A DNA stretch of 64,000 nucleotides from Qipengyuania mesophila (GCF_019711655.1 NZ_JAIGNU010000001.1:124001-188000); one strand, 5' to 3'; counted from the first letter of the stretch, positions 1-9,163 are shown. Numbers and translations are program-made. Notes: generated by a model not told the origin, from the sequence alone.

Positions 1-597
1 GCGACGCTGACCTGCGCCGGGCTGACCGCCTGGCGCGCGCTGTTCGTCGACTATGCGCTCAAGCCCGGCGACACCGTGCTGGTTCAGGGCACCGGCGGCG
101 TGTCGATCTTCGCACTGCAGTTCGCCAAGGCGGCGGGCGCGACGGTGATCGCCACCAGCTCTTCGGACGACAAGCTCGAACGCGTCAAGGAGATGGGCGC
201 CGACCACCTGATCAACTACAGGGAAGTCCAGGCCTGGGGACCCAAGGCACTCGAGCTGTCCGGAGGTCGCGGGGTCGACTGCGTGGTCGAAATCGGCGGC
301 GCGGGAACGCTCGACCAGTCGATGCTGGCGACACGCGTGGGAGGACATATCGCGCTGATCGGCGTGCTCGCGGGCTTCGCCGGCCCGGTGCAGACCGCGC
401 TGCTGTTTTCGAAGAACCTGAAGGTCCAGGGCCTGACGGTCGGCAGCCGCGCGATGCAGCAGGACATGATCGCGGCGATCGAGGCGAACGGCATCAGGCC
501 GGTGATCAGCGATACCTTCGCGCTGCAGAACCTCGCCGATGCCTTCCGCCACCAGGAAAGCGGCGGCCACTTCGGCAAGATCGCGGTCGAGATCTAG
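1..597 (+). CDS. NAD(P)-dependent alcohol dehydrogenase, MDR family, 3' part
   Basis: This is the C-terminal 198 residues of a medium-chain dehydrogenase/reductase; the frame is open from base 1 and the N-terminal GroES-like part lies outside the window. The visible part holds the Rossmann fold, with the cofactor loop VQGTGGVS around residues 29-36 and a GADHLINY segment typical of zinc-dependent alcohol dehydrogenase-like proteins. Family members oxidise alcohols or reduce aldehydes or enones with NAD(P)H. Zinc ligands cannot be checked because they would lie upstream. The stop TAG overlaps the stop of the convergent DUF2855 gene through a shared CTAG. The substrate is unknown. Confidence 0.9.
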   Translation, partial: ATLTCAGLTAWRALFVDYALKPGDTVLVQGTGGVSIFALQFAKAAGATVIATSSSDDKLERVKEMGADHLINYREVQAWGPKALELSGGRGVDCVVEIGGAGTLDQSMLATRVGGHIALIGVLAGFAGPVQTALLFSKNLKVQGLTVGSRAMQQDMIAAIEANGIRPVISDTFALQNLADAFRHQESGGHFGKIAVEI

Positions 598-1664
598 GGC
601 TCGATCACGATCCCCTTGGCGGGATCTACCGTGCCGCCTGCCATCTCGACGAAGACGTCGCGCGCGGCGGCGAGCCCCTTGTGGCGCTCGATCGTCACGC
701 TGTCGCCCGCATCGGCGAGGAAGGCACGCCAGCTTTCCGCCATCTGCCTGCCCGCTTCCCCGGGACCGACGCTCTTGAACAGTGCCACGGCATGGTCGGG
801 CGCGAAGAACAGCGTCGGCGTCGGGCCGGGAAGCTGCGACGCGTCGCCGCCCCGCTCGTCGATATGCGTGACGCCCACGAGGCAGGAATATTTGAGCGCG
901 TCGCCCAGATGCGCGTGGATCGCGCCGAGCAGCTTGGCGTTGCCGGCGAAGTCGACCGAGGCGCTGGACTCGGTCGGGATGCTACCGATCTCGTCATAGG
1001 CCAGCACCTGGTCGTAGAGGCCGCTCGCCTTCACGAAATCGACATTGCCTGCGGAAGTGAGTCCGATCCACTTCACCTGCGGCGAGCGGTGCCGTGCCAC
1101 GCTAGCAAGGCCCATCGCGGTCTTGGAGGAGGCGCTGGTGAGAATGAGTTGAGAGGAGCCGAACCACTCTTCCGAGCGCATGAAATACTCGATCAGGAAG
1201 CCGGTCTTGAACAGCGGCCCGAAGATCATCCGCTCGCCCTCGCGCGCCGGATCGTGCTCGGGATCGGCGGCGAGGCGCGAATACTGGTTGTAGATCGGGC
1301 TCATCGGCTGGCGATGTGCCGCCATGTCGGTGAAGCCGGAGGCCGACACCTTGCCAGGCATCACGTCGAGATGCGTCGCCATCGGCAAATAGCCATAGAC
1401 GCGCTCGCCCTCGGCGATGTCCGGATGGTTGCTCCCGATGACCCGCGCATGGCCCCACATGGGCACGATGCCCTTGCCCTCGGGCGCGGGAAAGAAGTTC
1501 CAGTAGCCGAACCCGTCGCCGACGACCGCATAGGTCACGTTGTTGGATGTGACCGAGAAGCTCTCGATCGCAAGCCGCACCGCACCCTCACCCAGCTCGC
1601 CAAGCTCTCGCTCGACGAGTTCGGCGTCCCCGATCGCATCCTTGCGGACATGTACCTGCTGCAT
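594..1664 (-). CDS. DUF2855 family protein
   Basis: A 356-residue protein recognised as DUF2855 from overall sequence, for example the SVTSNNVTYAVVGD segment near residue 37 and the LTSASSKTA stretch near residue 175. The latter resembles the nucleotide-binding turn of MDR-type reductases, but no reaction is established for the family. The ATG is preceded by a strong ribosome binding site (AAGGAGAGAG). It is convergent with the alcohol dehydrogenase fragment, and the two share the 4-nt stop overlap CTAG. It is probably a soluble cytoplasmic enzyme. Family assignment is good; function is open. Confidence 0.85.
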   Translation of the reverse strand: MQQVHVRKDAIGDAELVERELGELGEGAVRLAIESFSVTSNNVTYAVVGDGFGYWNFFPAPEGKGIVPMWGHARVIGSNHPDIAEGERVYGYLPMATHLDVMPGKVSASGFTDMAAHRQPMSPIYNQYSRLAADPEHDPAREGERMIFGPLFKTGFLIEYFMRSEEWFGSSQLILTSASSKTAMGLASVARHRSPQVKWIGLTSAGNVDFVKASGLYDQVLAYDEIGSIPTESSASVDFAGNAKLLGAIHAHLGDALKYSCLVGVTHIDERGGDASQLPGPTPTLFFAPDHAVALFKSVGPGEAGRQMAESWRAFLADAGDSVTIERHKGLAAARDVFVEMAGGTVDPAKGIVIEP

Positions 1665-1719
1665 TCGCCTCTCTCCTTCGCGAGAGACGCTAGCGGCAGT
1701 GCGCTACCGAAGCGAGGGT

Positions 1720-2844
1720 TTAGACCCGCATCGGCATCAGCACGTAGAGCGCGGGCGCGTTCTCGTCCTTGCGGATCAGCGTCGGCGCACCGGCATCGGC
1801 GAGATGGATCTCGACCGTGTCCGAATCGATCTGGTTGAGGATGTCCTTGAGATAGCCGGCGTTGAAGCCGATCTCGAAGCCGTCGGCCGAGTATTCGGCA
1901 GGCACTTCCTCGGTCGCGGTGCCGTTGTCGGGGCTGGTGACGGTGAGCGTCACCTTGTCCCGGTCGAGCCCCATCTTGACCGCCCGGGTCTTCTCGGTGG
2001 CGATGGTCGCGACGCGGTCGACACCCTCGTGGAAGCTCTTCGGATCGAGCTTCAGGAGCTTGTCGTTACCCGTTGGAATAACACGCGAATAATCGGGGAA
2101 GGTGCCGTCGATCAGCTTGCTGGTCAGGACCACCCCGCCCTCGCCGCCGAGGGTGAAGCGAACCTTGCTCGCCGAGAGGTCGATCTGGACGTTGCCGTCC
2201 ATCGATTCCTCGAGCAGCTTGCGCAGTTCGGCCACGGCCTTCCGCGGCACGATCACGTCGGGCATGCCCTCGGCGCCGTCGGGGCGCGGCAGGGTGAAGC
2301 GTGCCAGGCGATGGCCGTCGGTGGCGGCCGCCTTGAGCACCGGCTCGGCATCGTCCGAGACGTGGAAGAAGATGCCGTTGAGGTAGTAGCGCGTTTCCTC
2401 GGTCGAAATCGCGAAGCGCGTGCGGTCGATCAGTTCGGCCAGAGTCCTGGCAGGCAGTTCGAAGCTGGTCGGCAGATCGCCCTCGACGATCACCGGGAAG
2501 TCGTCGCGCGGCAGCGTGGGCAGCGAGAACCGGCTGCGCCCGGCCTTGATCGCAAGGCGGTTTTCCGCCGCTTCGAGGCTGACCTGCGAACCTTCGGGCA
2601 GCTTGCGCGCAATGTCGAACAACAGGTGCGCGGAGACCGTGATCGCCCCCGGGCTGTCGACGCTCGCGCCCATGTGCTCGACCACCTGCAGATCGAGATC
2701 GGTCGCCATGACCTTGAGCGAATTGTCGCCTTCCGCCTCGATCAGCACGTTCGAGAGGATGGGGATGGTGTTGCGGCGCTCCACGACCGACTGGACGTGG
2801 CTGAGACAACGCAGCAGCGTCGCGCGTTCGATGGTGGCCTTCAT
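1720..2844 (-). CDS. dnaN: DNA polymerase III subunit beta (sliding clamp)
   Basis: A 374-residue beta clamp, the usual length. It forms the dimeric ring that tethers DNA polymerase III to DNA. Recognisable parts are the start MKATIERATLL, the NTIPILSNVL segment near residue 25, and the C-terminal YVLMPMRV-type end that closes the third clamp domain. An in-frame start further upstream at 2952 was rejected because the family begins at MKATIE and this ATG has AGGA just before it. dnaA, recF and gyrB are not adjacent, so dnaN stands alone here. The gap 2845-2992 probably holds its promoter; I could not define one. Confidence 0.97.
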   Translation of the reverse strand: MKATIERATLLRCLSHVQSVVERRNTIPILSNVLIEAEGDNSLKVMATDLDLQVVEHMGASVDSPGAITVSAHLLFDIARKLPEGSQVSLEAAENRLAIKAGRSRFSLPTLPRDDFPVIVEGDLPTSFELPARTLAELIDRTRFAISTEETRYYLNGIFFHVSDDAEPVLKAAATDGHRLARFTLPRPDGAEGMPDVIVPRKAVAELRKLLEESMDGNVQIDLSASKVRFTLGGEGGVVLTSKLIDGTFPDYSRVIPTGNDKLLKLDPKSFHEGVDRVATIATEKTRAVKMGLDRDKVTLTVTSPDNGTATEEVPAEYSADGFEIGFNAGYLKDILNQIDSDTVEIHLADAGAPTLIRKDENAPALYVLMPMRV

Positions 2845-2992
2845 GGTCCTACTTTCGTCCCTCTTGGGCGCATGCAGGGCCGGAATCGCCCCCTGAAGCG
2901 CCGGAATACGGATTGTCACCCTAGCGGGGCGGCCATGGGGGGCAAGCCGCAAGCGCCCCGCCCCCTATTTCCTTTGGGGAAAACTGGGAAAA

Positions 2993-3745
2993 TCAGCCCA
3001 TCATCGCCATGCCGCCGTTCACGTGCAGCGTCTGGCCGGTGACATAGGCGGCCTCGTCGCTGGCGAGATAGGCCACGGCGGCGCCGATCTCGTCGCCCTC
3101 GCCCATACGCCCCATCGGGATACGCGCGTTGATCGCGGATTTCTGGTCGTCGGTCAGCGCATCGGTCATCGCGGTGCGGATGAAGCCCGGGGCGACGCAG
3201 TTGACGGTGATGTTGCGGCTGGCGAGCTCCTGCGCGAGGCTCTTGGACATGGCGGTGAGGCCGCCCTTGGCCGCGGTGTAGTTCATCTGGCCCGGATTGC
3301 CCGTGTGGCCGACCACGCTGGTGATCGAGATGATGCGCCCGCCCTTGGCCTTCATCATCGGCCGTGCGCTGGCGCGCATCAGGCGGAAGCTCGCCTCGAG
3401 ATTGATGCGGATGACATCGTCCCATTCCTCGTCCTTCATCCGCATCGCGAGATTGTCGCGCGTGATGCCGGCATTGTTGACGAGGATGTCGATGCGCCCG
3501 AGCGTGTCGACCGTAGCCGGGATCAGTTCCTCGACCTGCGTGGTGTTCGACAGGTCGCAGGTGATCTCGACGTGGTCGTGACCGAATTCGTCGTTGAGCT
3601 GCTCGCGAAAGGCGCGCAGCTTGGCCGCGTTCGAGCCCGACAGTGCGAGCCGCGCGCCCTGCTTCGCCAGCGCATAGGCGATCGACGAACCGATCCCGCC
3701 ACTGGCACCGGTCACGAGGGCGGTCTTGCCTTCGAGGCTGAACAT
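2993..3745 (-). CDS. fabG: 3-oxoacyl-[acyl-carrier-protein] reductase
   Basis: A 250-residue short-chain dehydrogenase that reduces 3-oxoacyl-ACP with NADPH in fatty acid elongation. It carries the cofactor motif TGASGGIG (12-19), NNAG (90-93) and the catalytic triad Ser143, Tyr156, Lys160 (YTAAK). The closeness to FabG (VVGHTGNPGQMNY) and the position directly after fabD separate it from generic SDRs. Its ATG overlaps the fabD stop by one base (TGATG) and is preceded by AAGGAG inside fabD, so the two are translationally coupled. An upstream in-frame start at 3910 falls inside fabD and is rejected. Confidence 0.96.
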   Translation of the reverse strand: MFSLEGKTALVTGASGGIGSSIAYALAKQGARLALSGSNAAKLRAFREQLNDEFGHDHVEITCDLSNTTQVEELIPATVDTLGRIDILVNNAGITRDNLAMRMKDEEWDDVIRINLEASFRLMRASARPMMKAKGGRIISITSVVGHTGNPGQMNYTAAKGGLTAMSKSLAQELASRNITVNCVAPGFIRTAMTDALTDDQKSAINARIPMGRMGEGDEIGAAVAYLASDEAAYVTGQTLHVNGGMAMMG

Positions 3746-4683
3746 CACGCGTTCTCCTTCGCGAAATTCTCGAGATCTTCCATGGTGACCAGGCTCACGG
3801 TGGTCGCCTCCTTGACGATGCGGCCGACCATCGGGCCGAGCACCTTGCCACCCAGTTCGACGAAGCGCTCGATCCCCGCCTCGTTCATGGCGAGCACGCT
3901 TTCGCGCCAACGGACGCGGCCGGTGACCTGGTCGACCAGCAGCGCCTGTTCCTCTGCCGGGTCGGTGACGCGCGCGGCGGTGACATTGGCATAGAGCGGG
4001 ATGGTGGAGGCCTGCGGGGGCGTATCGGCGAGCGCGTTCTTCATGCGCAGTGCCGCCGGGCCCATCAGCGAGCAGTGGAAGGGCGCCGAGACGGGCAGCT
4101 TGATGCCGCGCTTGATACCGTGGTCCTTGGCCATTTCGATCGCGCGGTCGATCGCCTCGGCATGGCCCGAGATCACCACCTGCGTCGGATCGTTGTCATT
4201 GGCGACCTCGCAGACCTGGCCCTGCGCGGCGGCCTCGGCCAGCGCGGTCGCCTTGTCGATATCGGCGCCGAGCAGCGCGGCCATCGCGCCGACGCCGATC
4301 GGGACGGCGTCCTGCATCGCGATGCCGCGCAGGCGCAGCAGCTTTGCGGCATCGGTCAGCGAGAACGCACCCGCGGCGCACAGCGCGCTGTATTCGCCGA
4401 GCGAGTGCCCCGCGACGCATTGCGCCGCGTCGGCCAGTGCGACGCCGAATTCCTTCTCGAGCACATGCGCGGTGGCAACCGAATTGGCCATGATTGCGGG
4501 CTGCGCGTTCGAGGTCAGCGTCAGTTCGCTCTCGGGTCCACCCTTCATCAGCGCCGAAAGGTTCTGCTTCAGCGCCTCGTCGACCTCCTGGAAGACCTCG
4601 CGGGCGTGCGCGCTGGCCTCGGCGAGCTCGACGCCCATGCCGACCTTCTGGCTGCCCTGGCCGGGAAAGATGAATGCAGTCAT
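3745..4683 (-). CDS. fabD: malonyl-CoA:ACP transacylase
   Basis: A 312-residue acyltransferase that moves malonate from CoA to ACP, supplying extender units for fatty acid synthesis in the cytoplasm. It shows GQGSQ (8-12), the nucleophile elbow GHSLG with Ser94, and the active-site histidine in APFHCSLM (His203). Length is normal. The start has a strong GAGGAG site upstream. It is the first gene of a two-gene fabD-fabG operon; acpP and fabF, often next in other bacteria, are not in this window. Confidence 0.97.
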   Translation of the reverse strand: MTAFIFPGQGSQKVGMGVELAEASAHAREVFQEVDEALKQNLSALMKGGPESELTLTSNAQPAIMANSVATAHVLEKEFGVALADAAQCVAGHSLGEYSALCAAGAFSLTDAAKLLRLRGIAMQDAVPIGVGAMAALLGADIDKATALAEAAAQGQVCEVANDNDPTQVVISGHAEAIDRAIEMAKDHGIKRGIKLPVSAPFHCSLMGPAALRMKNALADTPPQASTIPLYANVTAARVTDPAEEQALLVDQVTGRVRWRESVLAMNEAGIERFVELGGKVLGPMVGRIVKEATTVSLVTMEDLENFAKENA

Positions 4684-4706
4684 GAATATCTCCTCAGACG
4701 GCGCGC

Positions 4707-5531
4707 CTAGGCGCGTGGGCCGCGCGCCTCAAGTCCGAATGGGACAATCCTGTTGGCAGCGTCGTGGCCGATATCCGCGCGACCGAGGTAGGGAATGCCG
4801 CTACGGCCGCACCAGTCCTGCGCGATCGCAACTTCGTCACTGCCGAAGGGACGGTCGTTTTCCGGCACATCGCCGATCCGGCCGAGACGCAGGCCGGCAA
4901 TGCCCCGCAGATGCTGCGTCACGTGGAAGAACAGCCGGTCGACGGCGTAGAGATGCTCGGCCACTTCCTCGACCATGACGACATGGCCAGTGAGGTCGGG
5001 CGCTAGTTCGGTGCCCACCAGCATGGCCAGAGTAGTCAGGTTGAAGGCGACGGCGGGACGATCGTCGAGATGCGGTTCGAGCCCCGCCTCGCCACCTTTG
5101 AGCCAGCCGAGCGCGCGCTCGATCGTTTCCACGCCGCCATCGCGCTTGATGTCCCCCGCCAGCGGGCCATGCGCCACGCGCCCGATGCCGTGTTTGTAGA
5201 GCGCGGCGAGCAGGAATCCGGTGTCCGAATAACCGAGGTAGGACTTGGCGCGCGCCGCATCGTTCATCTGCGCCACCGCCTCCGCGGCAATGCGATTCGA
5301 TCCGTAACCGCCCATCGCGAACCACACCGCGTCGACGCTCGAATCGTTGGCGCATTCGAGCAGGGCGGCGAGCCGCACATCGTCACTGCCGGCGAAATGC
5401 CCCTCGTGGACGAAGCACTGTTCGTGGAACTGGAGCGAAACATCGTCGCGCCCCGCCACCAGCGCCTCGACCATGTCGGCTCGTTCGCGCTTCACCGGTT
5501 TTCCGGGGGCGCAGATCGCAATTCTGACCAT
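4707..5531 (-). CDS. S66 family LD-carboxypeptidase (muramoyltetrapeptide carboxypeptidase)
   Basis: A 274-residue S66 serine peptidase. In peptidoglycan recycling this family removes the terminal D-alanine from the murein tetrapeptide in the cytoplasm. The nucleophile motif GGYGSNR (Ser78), a glutamate in VMVEEVAE (188/189) and His256 in GHDAANRIVPFG match the Ser-Glu-His triad. The start MVRIAICAPG was chosen over an upstream ATG (5564) because the family begins with this strand and the longer form would run into the divergent ligase gene. It is divergent, with a 53-bp gap, from a Mur-ligase gene that may use its tripeptide product. No signal peptide is seen, as expected for LdcA. Confidence 0.88.
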   Translation of the reverse strand: MVRIAICAPGKPVKRERADMVEALVAGRDDVSLQFHEQCFVHEGHFAGSDDVRLAALLECANDSSVDAVWFAMGGYGSNRIAAEAVAQMNDAARAKSYLGYSDTGFLLAALYKHGIGRVAHGPLAGDIKRDGGVETIERALGWLKGGEAGLEPHLDDRPAVAFNLTTLAMLVGTELAPDLTGHVVMVEEVAEHLYAVDRLFFHVTQHLRGIAGLRLGRIGDVPENDRPFGSDEVAIAQDWCGRSGIPYLGRADIGHDAANRIVPFGLEARGPRA

Positions 5532-5584
5532 GCGCCCTGCTAGCGCGCTTGTATCGCGCGGCACAACTCAATAGCTGCACGCGC

Positions 5585-7012
5585 ATGAGCGATATGCCCA
5601 CCCCTGACGAATTGTTCGCCCGCCCGTTCTTCTTCTGCGGTATCGGCGGGTCGGGAATGCTGCCGCTGGCGCAGATCCTCCAGGGACGCGACTGCACGGT
5701 CGAAGGATCCGATCGCAGCAACGACCAGGGCCGCACGCCCGAGAAGTTTGCCGCGCTCGAGCGGCAGGGCTTCGCGCTCCATCCGCAGGACGGCAGCGGA
5801 ATCGTCTCGGGTGAGCAGATCCTCGTCGCCAGCGCCGCGATCGAGGACAGTGTGCCCGAGGTCCAGCGCGCCAAGGAACTCGATTGCCTGCGGCTGACGC
5901 GGGCGGAGCTCAACTCGATCCTCTTCAACACCAGCGGCGCGGGCCTCGCGGTGGCGGGGACCAGCGGCAAGTCGACGGTGACCGGCATGCTCGGCTGGAT
6001 TCTCCACGCCTGCGGGCGCGAGCCGACGATCATGAACGGCGCGGTGATGAAGAACTTCGTCTCGCCGGAGCGCCCCTTCGCCAGCGCGGTGGTCGGCGGG
6101 CAGAGCCTCTATGCCAGCGAAGTCGACGAGAGCGACGGTTCGATCGCGCTCTATCGTCCTGCGGTGGGCGTCCTGCTCAACGTCAGCCTCGATCACATGG
6201 GCATGGACGAATTGCGCCGGCTGTTTGGCGATTATCTGTCGCGCAGCCGTATCTCGGTCATCAATGCCGACGACGCAGAGGCACTGGCGCTGCTCCCGCA
6301 GGCGAAGGAGGTCATCACCTTCGGCATCGAGCAGGAGAAGGCGCAGATCGGCGTGGTGCCCGGCTCGATCGCCGAAGGGCCGATGCGCCAGGCGGCGCTG
6401 GTGATCGACCGCCACGACGGCAGCGAACATGCGTTGACGCTGCGGATGCCCGGGCGCCACAATCTCTCCAACGCGCTGGCCGCCATCGCGGGCGCGGCGG
6501 CGGCGGGCATTCCGGTGGCCAAAGCGGTTGAGGCACTTGCGGGCTTCGAAGGTCTCGCGCGGCGTTTCGACGTGATCGGCACCAGCGTATCCGCCATCAC
6601 GGTGATCGACGACTTTGGCCACAATCCCGAGAAATGCGCTGCCACGCTACGCACGCTGCGCGCGCATCCGGGGCGCGTACTCGCCTTCTTCCAGCCGCAT
6701 GGCTACGGCCCCCTGCGCCAGATGGGCGACGAGCTCGCCGAGACCTTCGCGAACGAGCTGGAGGACGGCGATCGCGTCATCCTGTGCGACCCGGTCTATT
6801 TCGGCGGCACGGTCGATCGCAGCGAGGGCAGCGAGCGCATCGTGCGGCTGATCGAACAGGCCGGGGGCCATGCCGAATACATCCCCACGCGCAAGGCGGT
6901 GGGCGACCGGCTGGTCAATGTCGCGCGGCCCGGCGACCGCATCGTCATCATGGGCGCGCGCGACGATACGCTGAGCAGCTTCGCGCGCGACCTGTTCGAC
7001 AGGCTGTCCTAG
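5585..7012 (+). CDS. Mur ligase family protein, MurC/Mpl-like
   Basis: A 475-residue three-domain Mur ligase: N-terminal UDP-binding motif GIGGSGM (19-25), ATP loop GTSGKST (125-131), and a C-terminal Rossmann domain. It is closest in layout to MurC and Mpl, which join L-alanine or recycled tripeptide to UDP-MurNAc. The usual DDFAHHP motif is DDFGHNPEK (342-350), and the FQPHRY motif of MurC is FQPHGYGPLR. It is therefore probably not the essential MurC, which normally sits in the dcw cluster. Its neighbour is a divergent LD-carboxypeptidase, which suggests Mpl-type recycling. ATG 5585 was chosen over 5549, whose extra residues look non-coding. Confidence 0.82.
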   Translation: MSDMPTPDELFARPFFFCGIGGSGMLPLAQILQGRDCTVEGSDRSNDQGRTPEKFAALERQGFALHPQDGSGIVSGEQILVASAAIEDSVPEVQRAKELDCLRLTRAELNSILFNTSGAGLAVAGTSGKSTVTGMLGWILHACGREPTIMNGAVMKNFVSPERPFASAVVGGQSLYASEVDESDGSIALYRPAVGVLLNVSLDHMGMDELRRLFGDYLSRSRISVINADDAEALALLPQAKEVITFGIEQEKAQIGVVPGSIAEGPMRQAALVIDRHDGSEHALTLRMPGRHNLSNALAAIAGAAAAGIPVAKAVEALAGFEGLARRFDVIGTSVSAITVIDDFGHNPEKCAATLRTLRAHPGRVLAFFQPHGYGPLRQMGDELAETFANELEDGDRVILCDPVYFGGTVDRSEGSERIVRLIEQAGGHAEYIPTRKAVGDRLVNVARPGDRIVIMGARDDTLSSFARDLFDRLS

Positions 7013-7647
7013 AGCGCGGCCGGGCCTGCGGACTCGCGCTCCACCGCGCGCCGGTATCCCTCGCGCGCAACCAACCTCTCGCGGTAGTCCCGGAGCACCT
7101 GCGGGACGCCCTCGTCGAGCCCCACTTTGCCCGCCAAGATGAGCGCATAGCCGCAGCAGATGTCGGCCACGGTGAAGCGGTCGGCGCAGAGGAACTCGCG
7201 GCCGTCCAGCCGCTGTTCGAGCTTCACCAGCCGTTTCCAGAACCATTTGGCATAGGCCTCGCCCGCCTCGCTCCAGCCCTTGTCCTTCTCGAACAGCGCG
7301 AAGCGCATGAACACCGTCTGCGGGAAGGTGATCGTCGCATCGGCGTGATAGGTGAAATCGAGATAGGCCGGGTAATCACCTTCCTCCGGCGCCACCACCA
7401 GCGACGCATCGCTGCTCTTCGTCGCAAGGTAATGCGCGATGGCGCAGCTTTCGGTCATCCGCGTCTCGCCCTCGACCAGCAGGGGTACGGTACCAAGCGG
7501 GTTGAGTTCGAGATATTCGGGCGCCTGGTAACGCGGCGGGAACGGCAGGAGTTCGAGCGCGATGTCGACGCCACCCTCCGCCGCCGCCCAGGTGGCGCGC
7601 AGCCCGCGCGACCCGGCGCAGGTGTAGAGGGTCGGGCGATCAGCCAT
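7009..7647 (-). CDS. glutathione S-transferase family protein
   Basis: A 212-residue GST. The N-terminal thioredoxin-like domain (about 1-80) has the cis-proline motif VPLL and the glutathione gamma-glutamyl contact MTESCAI; an all-helical C-terminal domain follows with the conserved FTVADICC helix start. Family members conjugate or reduce electrophiles with glutathione in the cytoplasm. Its stop codon overlaps that of the convergent Mur ligase through CTAG. The start lies 8 nt inside the end of the DUF808 gene upstream, so the two are probably co-transcribed. The substrate is unknown. Confidence 0.9.
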   Translation of the reverse strand: MADRPTLYTCAGSRGLRATWAAAEGGVDIALELLPFPPRYQAPEYLELNPLGTVPLLVEGETRMTESCAIAHYLATKSSDASLVVAPEEGDYPAYLDFTYHADATITFPQTVFMRFALFEKDKGWSEAGEAYAKWFWKRLVKLEQRLDGREFLCADRFTVADICCGYALILAGKVGLDEGVPQVLRDYRERLVAREGYRRAVERESAGPAAL

Positions 7648-8593
7648 CGTGCGTGTTGCCCAGTTTAAGCACCTTGTGGATCAGGAGGACGAGGACGGCC
7701 CCCAGGACAAGCCCGAGGAGCGCCGAGCTGGCGGCATAGCTGAGCCAGCCGAGCACACCCGAGAGTGCACCGGTCGCAGTTTCGACGGCATGCTGGATCC
7801 CGTGCGCCAGATCGGCCGGAGCGTGAACTCCGAGCTGTTCTAGGCTGTGCAGGATGATGCCGCCGCCGACCCACAGCATGGCCACGGTACCGACCGCGGA
7901 GAGTACGGTGAGCACGTGCGGCATGGCATGGACCAGCCCTGTCCCGGTCTTGCGCGCCAGCGCCGAGTCCTTCTCGGCCAGATGGAGGCCGATGTCGTCC
8001 ATCTTCACGATCAGCGCGACCGCGCCATAAACGACGAAGGTTATGCCGATGCCGACAGCCGCGAGCGCTGCCGCACGAACCCAGAACTGGTCCGAGACCT
8101 CTGCGATCTCGTTGAGCGAAATCGCCATGATCTCGGCCGAGAGAATGAGGTCGGTACGGATCGCGCCGCTGACGCGTTCCTTCTCGAACTTTGCCGGGTC
8201 CTCGATCGGATCTTCCAGAGTCTCGCCATGGTGCTCGCCGCCGAGTTTCTCGAGGATCTTCTCAGCCCCTTCGTACGACAGATAGGCACCACCCAGCATC
8301 AGCAGGAAGACGATCGCCGCAGGAAAGACCCAGCTCAGCACCAGCGCGCCGGGCAGCAGGATCAGCAGTTTGTTGCGGAGCGACCCCTTGGTGATGCCCC
8401 AGATGATCGGCAGCTCGCGCGCCGGGGTGATGCCAGTGACGTATTTCGGCGTCACCGCCGCATCGTCGATCACCACGCCCGCCGCCTTGCTGCCGGCTCG
8501 CCCCGCGGCTATCGACACGTCGTCGACCGACGCAGCGGCGGCCTTGGCGATCACCGAGACGTCGTCGAGCAGGGCTACAAGTCCACCGGGCAC
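7640..8593 (-). CDS. DUF808 family inner-membrane protein
   Basis: A 317-residue protein of the DUF808 (YedI-like) family. The N-terminal soluble part begins with GGLVALLDDV and has the family's ASVDDVSIAAG repeat-like segment. It then has about five or six hydrophobic spans, with a charged loop in the middle. Function is not established. I chose the GTG at 8593: the ATG two codons upstream (8599) lies one base after AAGGAG, too close, while the GTG has the ideal 7-nt spacing. A longer upstream frame overlaps rpsF on the other strand and is not credible. Confidence 0.88.
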   Translation of the reverse strand: MPGGLVALLDDVSVIAKAAAASVDDVSIAAGRAGSKAAGVVIDDAAVTPKYVTGITPARELPIIWGITKGSLRNKLLILLPGALVLSWVFPAAIVFLLMLGGAYLSYEGAEKILEKLGGEHHGETLEDPIEDPAKFEKERVSGAIRTDLILSAEIMAISLNEIAEVSDQFWVRAAALAAVGIGITFVVYGAVALIVKMDDIGLHLAEKDSALARKTGTGLVHAMPHVLTVLSAVGTVAMLWVGGGIILHSLEQLGVHAPADLAHGIQHAVETATGALSGVLGWLSYAASSALLGLVLGAVLVLLIHKVLKLGNTHDG

Positions 8594-8797
8594 GCACATA
8601 CTCCTTCGTTTCAGTCGCAATGTGCCCCTGCCCGCCTCGTTCCCCGCTGCCAAGCCCAGAACGCGGCTTGCATTATGTGCCAATCCCGCTATGTGCGCGC
8701 ATCCCTCGGCTCCGCCCAAGGGATTCGAAGAAAGCCGGAGGGGCCCCGCAATCCCGCGGATCAGCCAGCGATCGGCCCGAAGTGAAAGGAAGACCAC
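8594..8797 (+). promoter_or_regulatory. rpsF promoter and untranslated leader region
   Basis: This divergent intergenic region of 204 bp holds the control region of the S6-S18-L9 operon. A possible promoter is TTGCAT (8669-8674) and TATGTG (8691-8696), 16 bp apart, which would leave a leader of about 95 nt. The leader can form an ATCCC/GGGAT hairpin (8701-8724) with CCG trinucleotides, and a CCGC/GCGG hairpin near 8746-8760. In several bacteria the S6:S18 complex binds such a CCG-bearing leader hairpin and represses its own operon; its presence here is inference. The ribosome site AAAGGAAG precedes the start. Confidence 0.35.
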
Positions 8798-9163
8798 ATG
8801 GCTCTTTACGAGCACGTGTTCCTTGCGCGCCAGGATCTGAGTCAGGCTCAGGTCGATGCATTGGCAGCGCAGGCTACCGAAATCGTCGAGAACAACGAAG
8901 GCAAGGTCACCAAGACGGAGACCTGGGGCCTCAAGAATCTCGCCTACAAGATCGACCGCAACCGCAAGGCGCATTTCGTGATGCTCAACATCGAGGGCCC
9001 CGGCGCCGTCGTGGCCGAGCTCGAGCGCCAGACCCGCATCAACGAAGACGTCATCCGTTACATGACCATCCGTGTCGACGAGCACGAAGATGGCCCGAGC
9101 GTCATGATGCGCAAGAACGAGCGCGATGCGAAGAAGCGCCGCGACCGCGAGGAGCGTAACTGA
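8798..9163 (+). CDS. rpsF: 30S ribosomal protein S6
   Basis: A 121-residue S6, a platform protein of the small subunit that binds 16S rRNA with S18. The family start [15 protein letters not shown], the NLAYKI strand and the central RMNEDVIRY-like segment are clear. The C-terminus is basic and polar (ends DREERN) and lacks the terminal glutamates that RimK extends in E. coli, which matters because a rimB-rimK pair lies 4 kb downstream. The stop overlaps the rpsR start by one base (TGATG). Confidence 0.98.
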   Translation: MALYEHVFLARQDLSQAQVDALAAQATEIVENNEGKVTKTETWGLKNLAYKIDRNRKAHFVMLNIEGPGAVVAELERQTRINEDVIRYMTIRVDEHEDGPSVMMRKNERDAKKRRDREERN

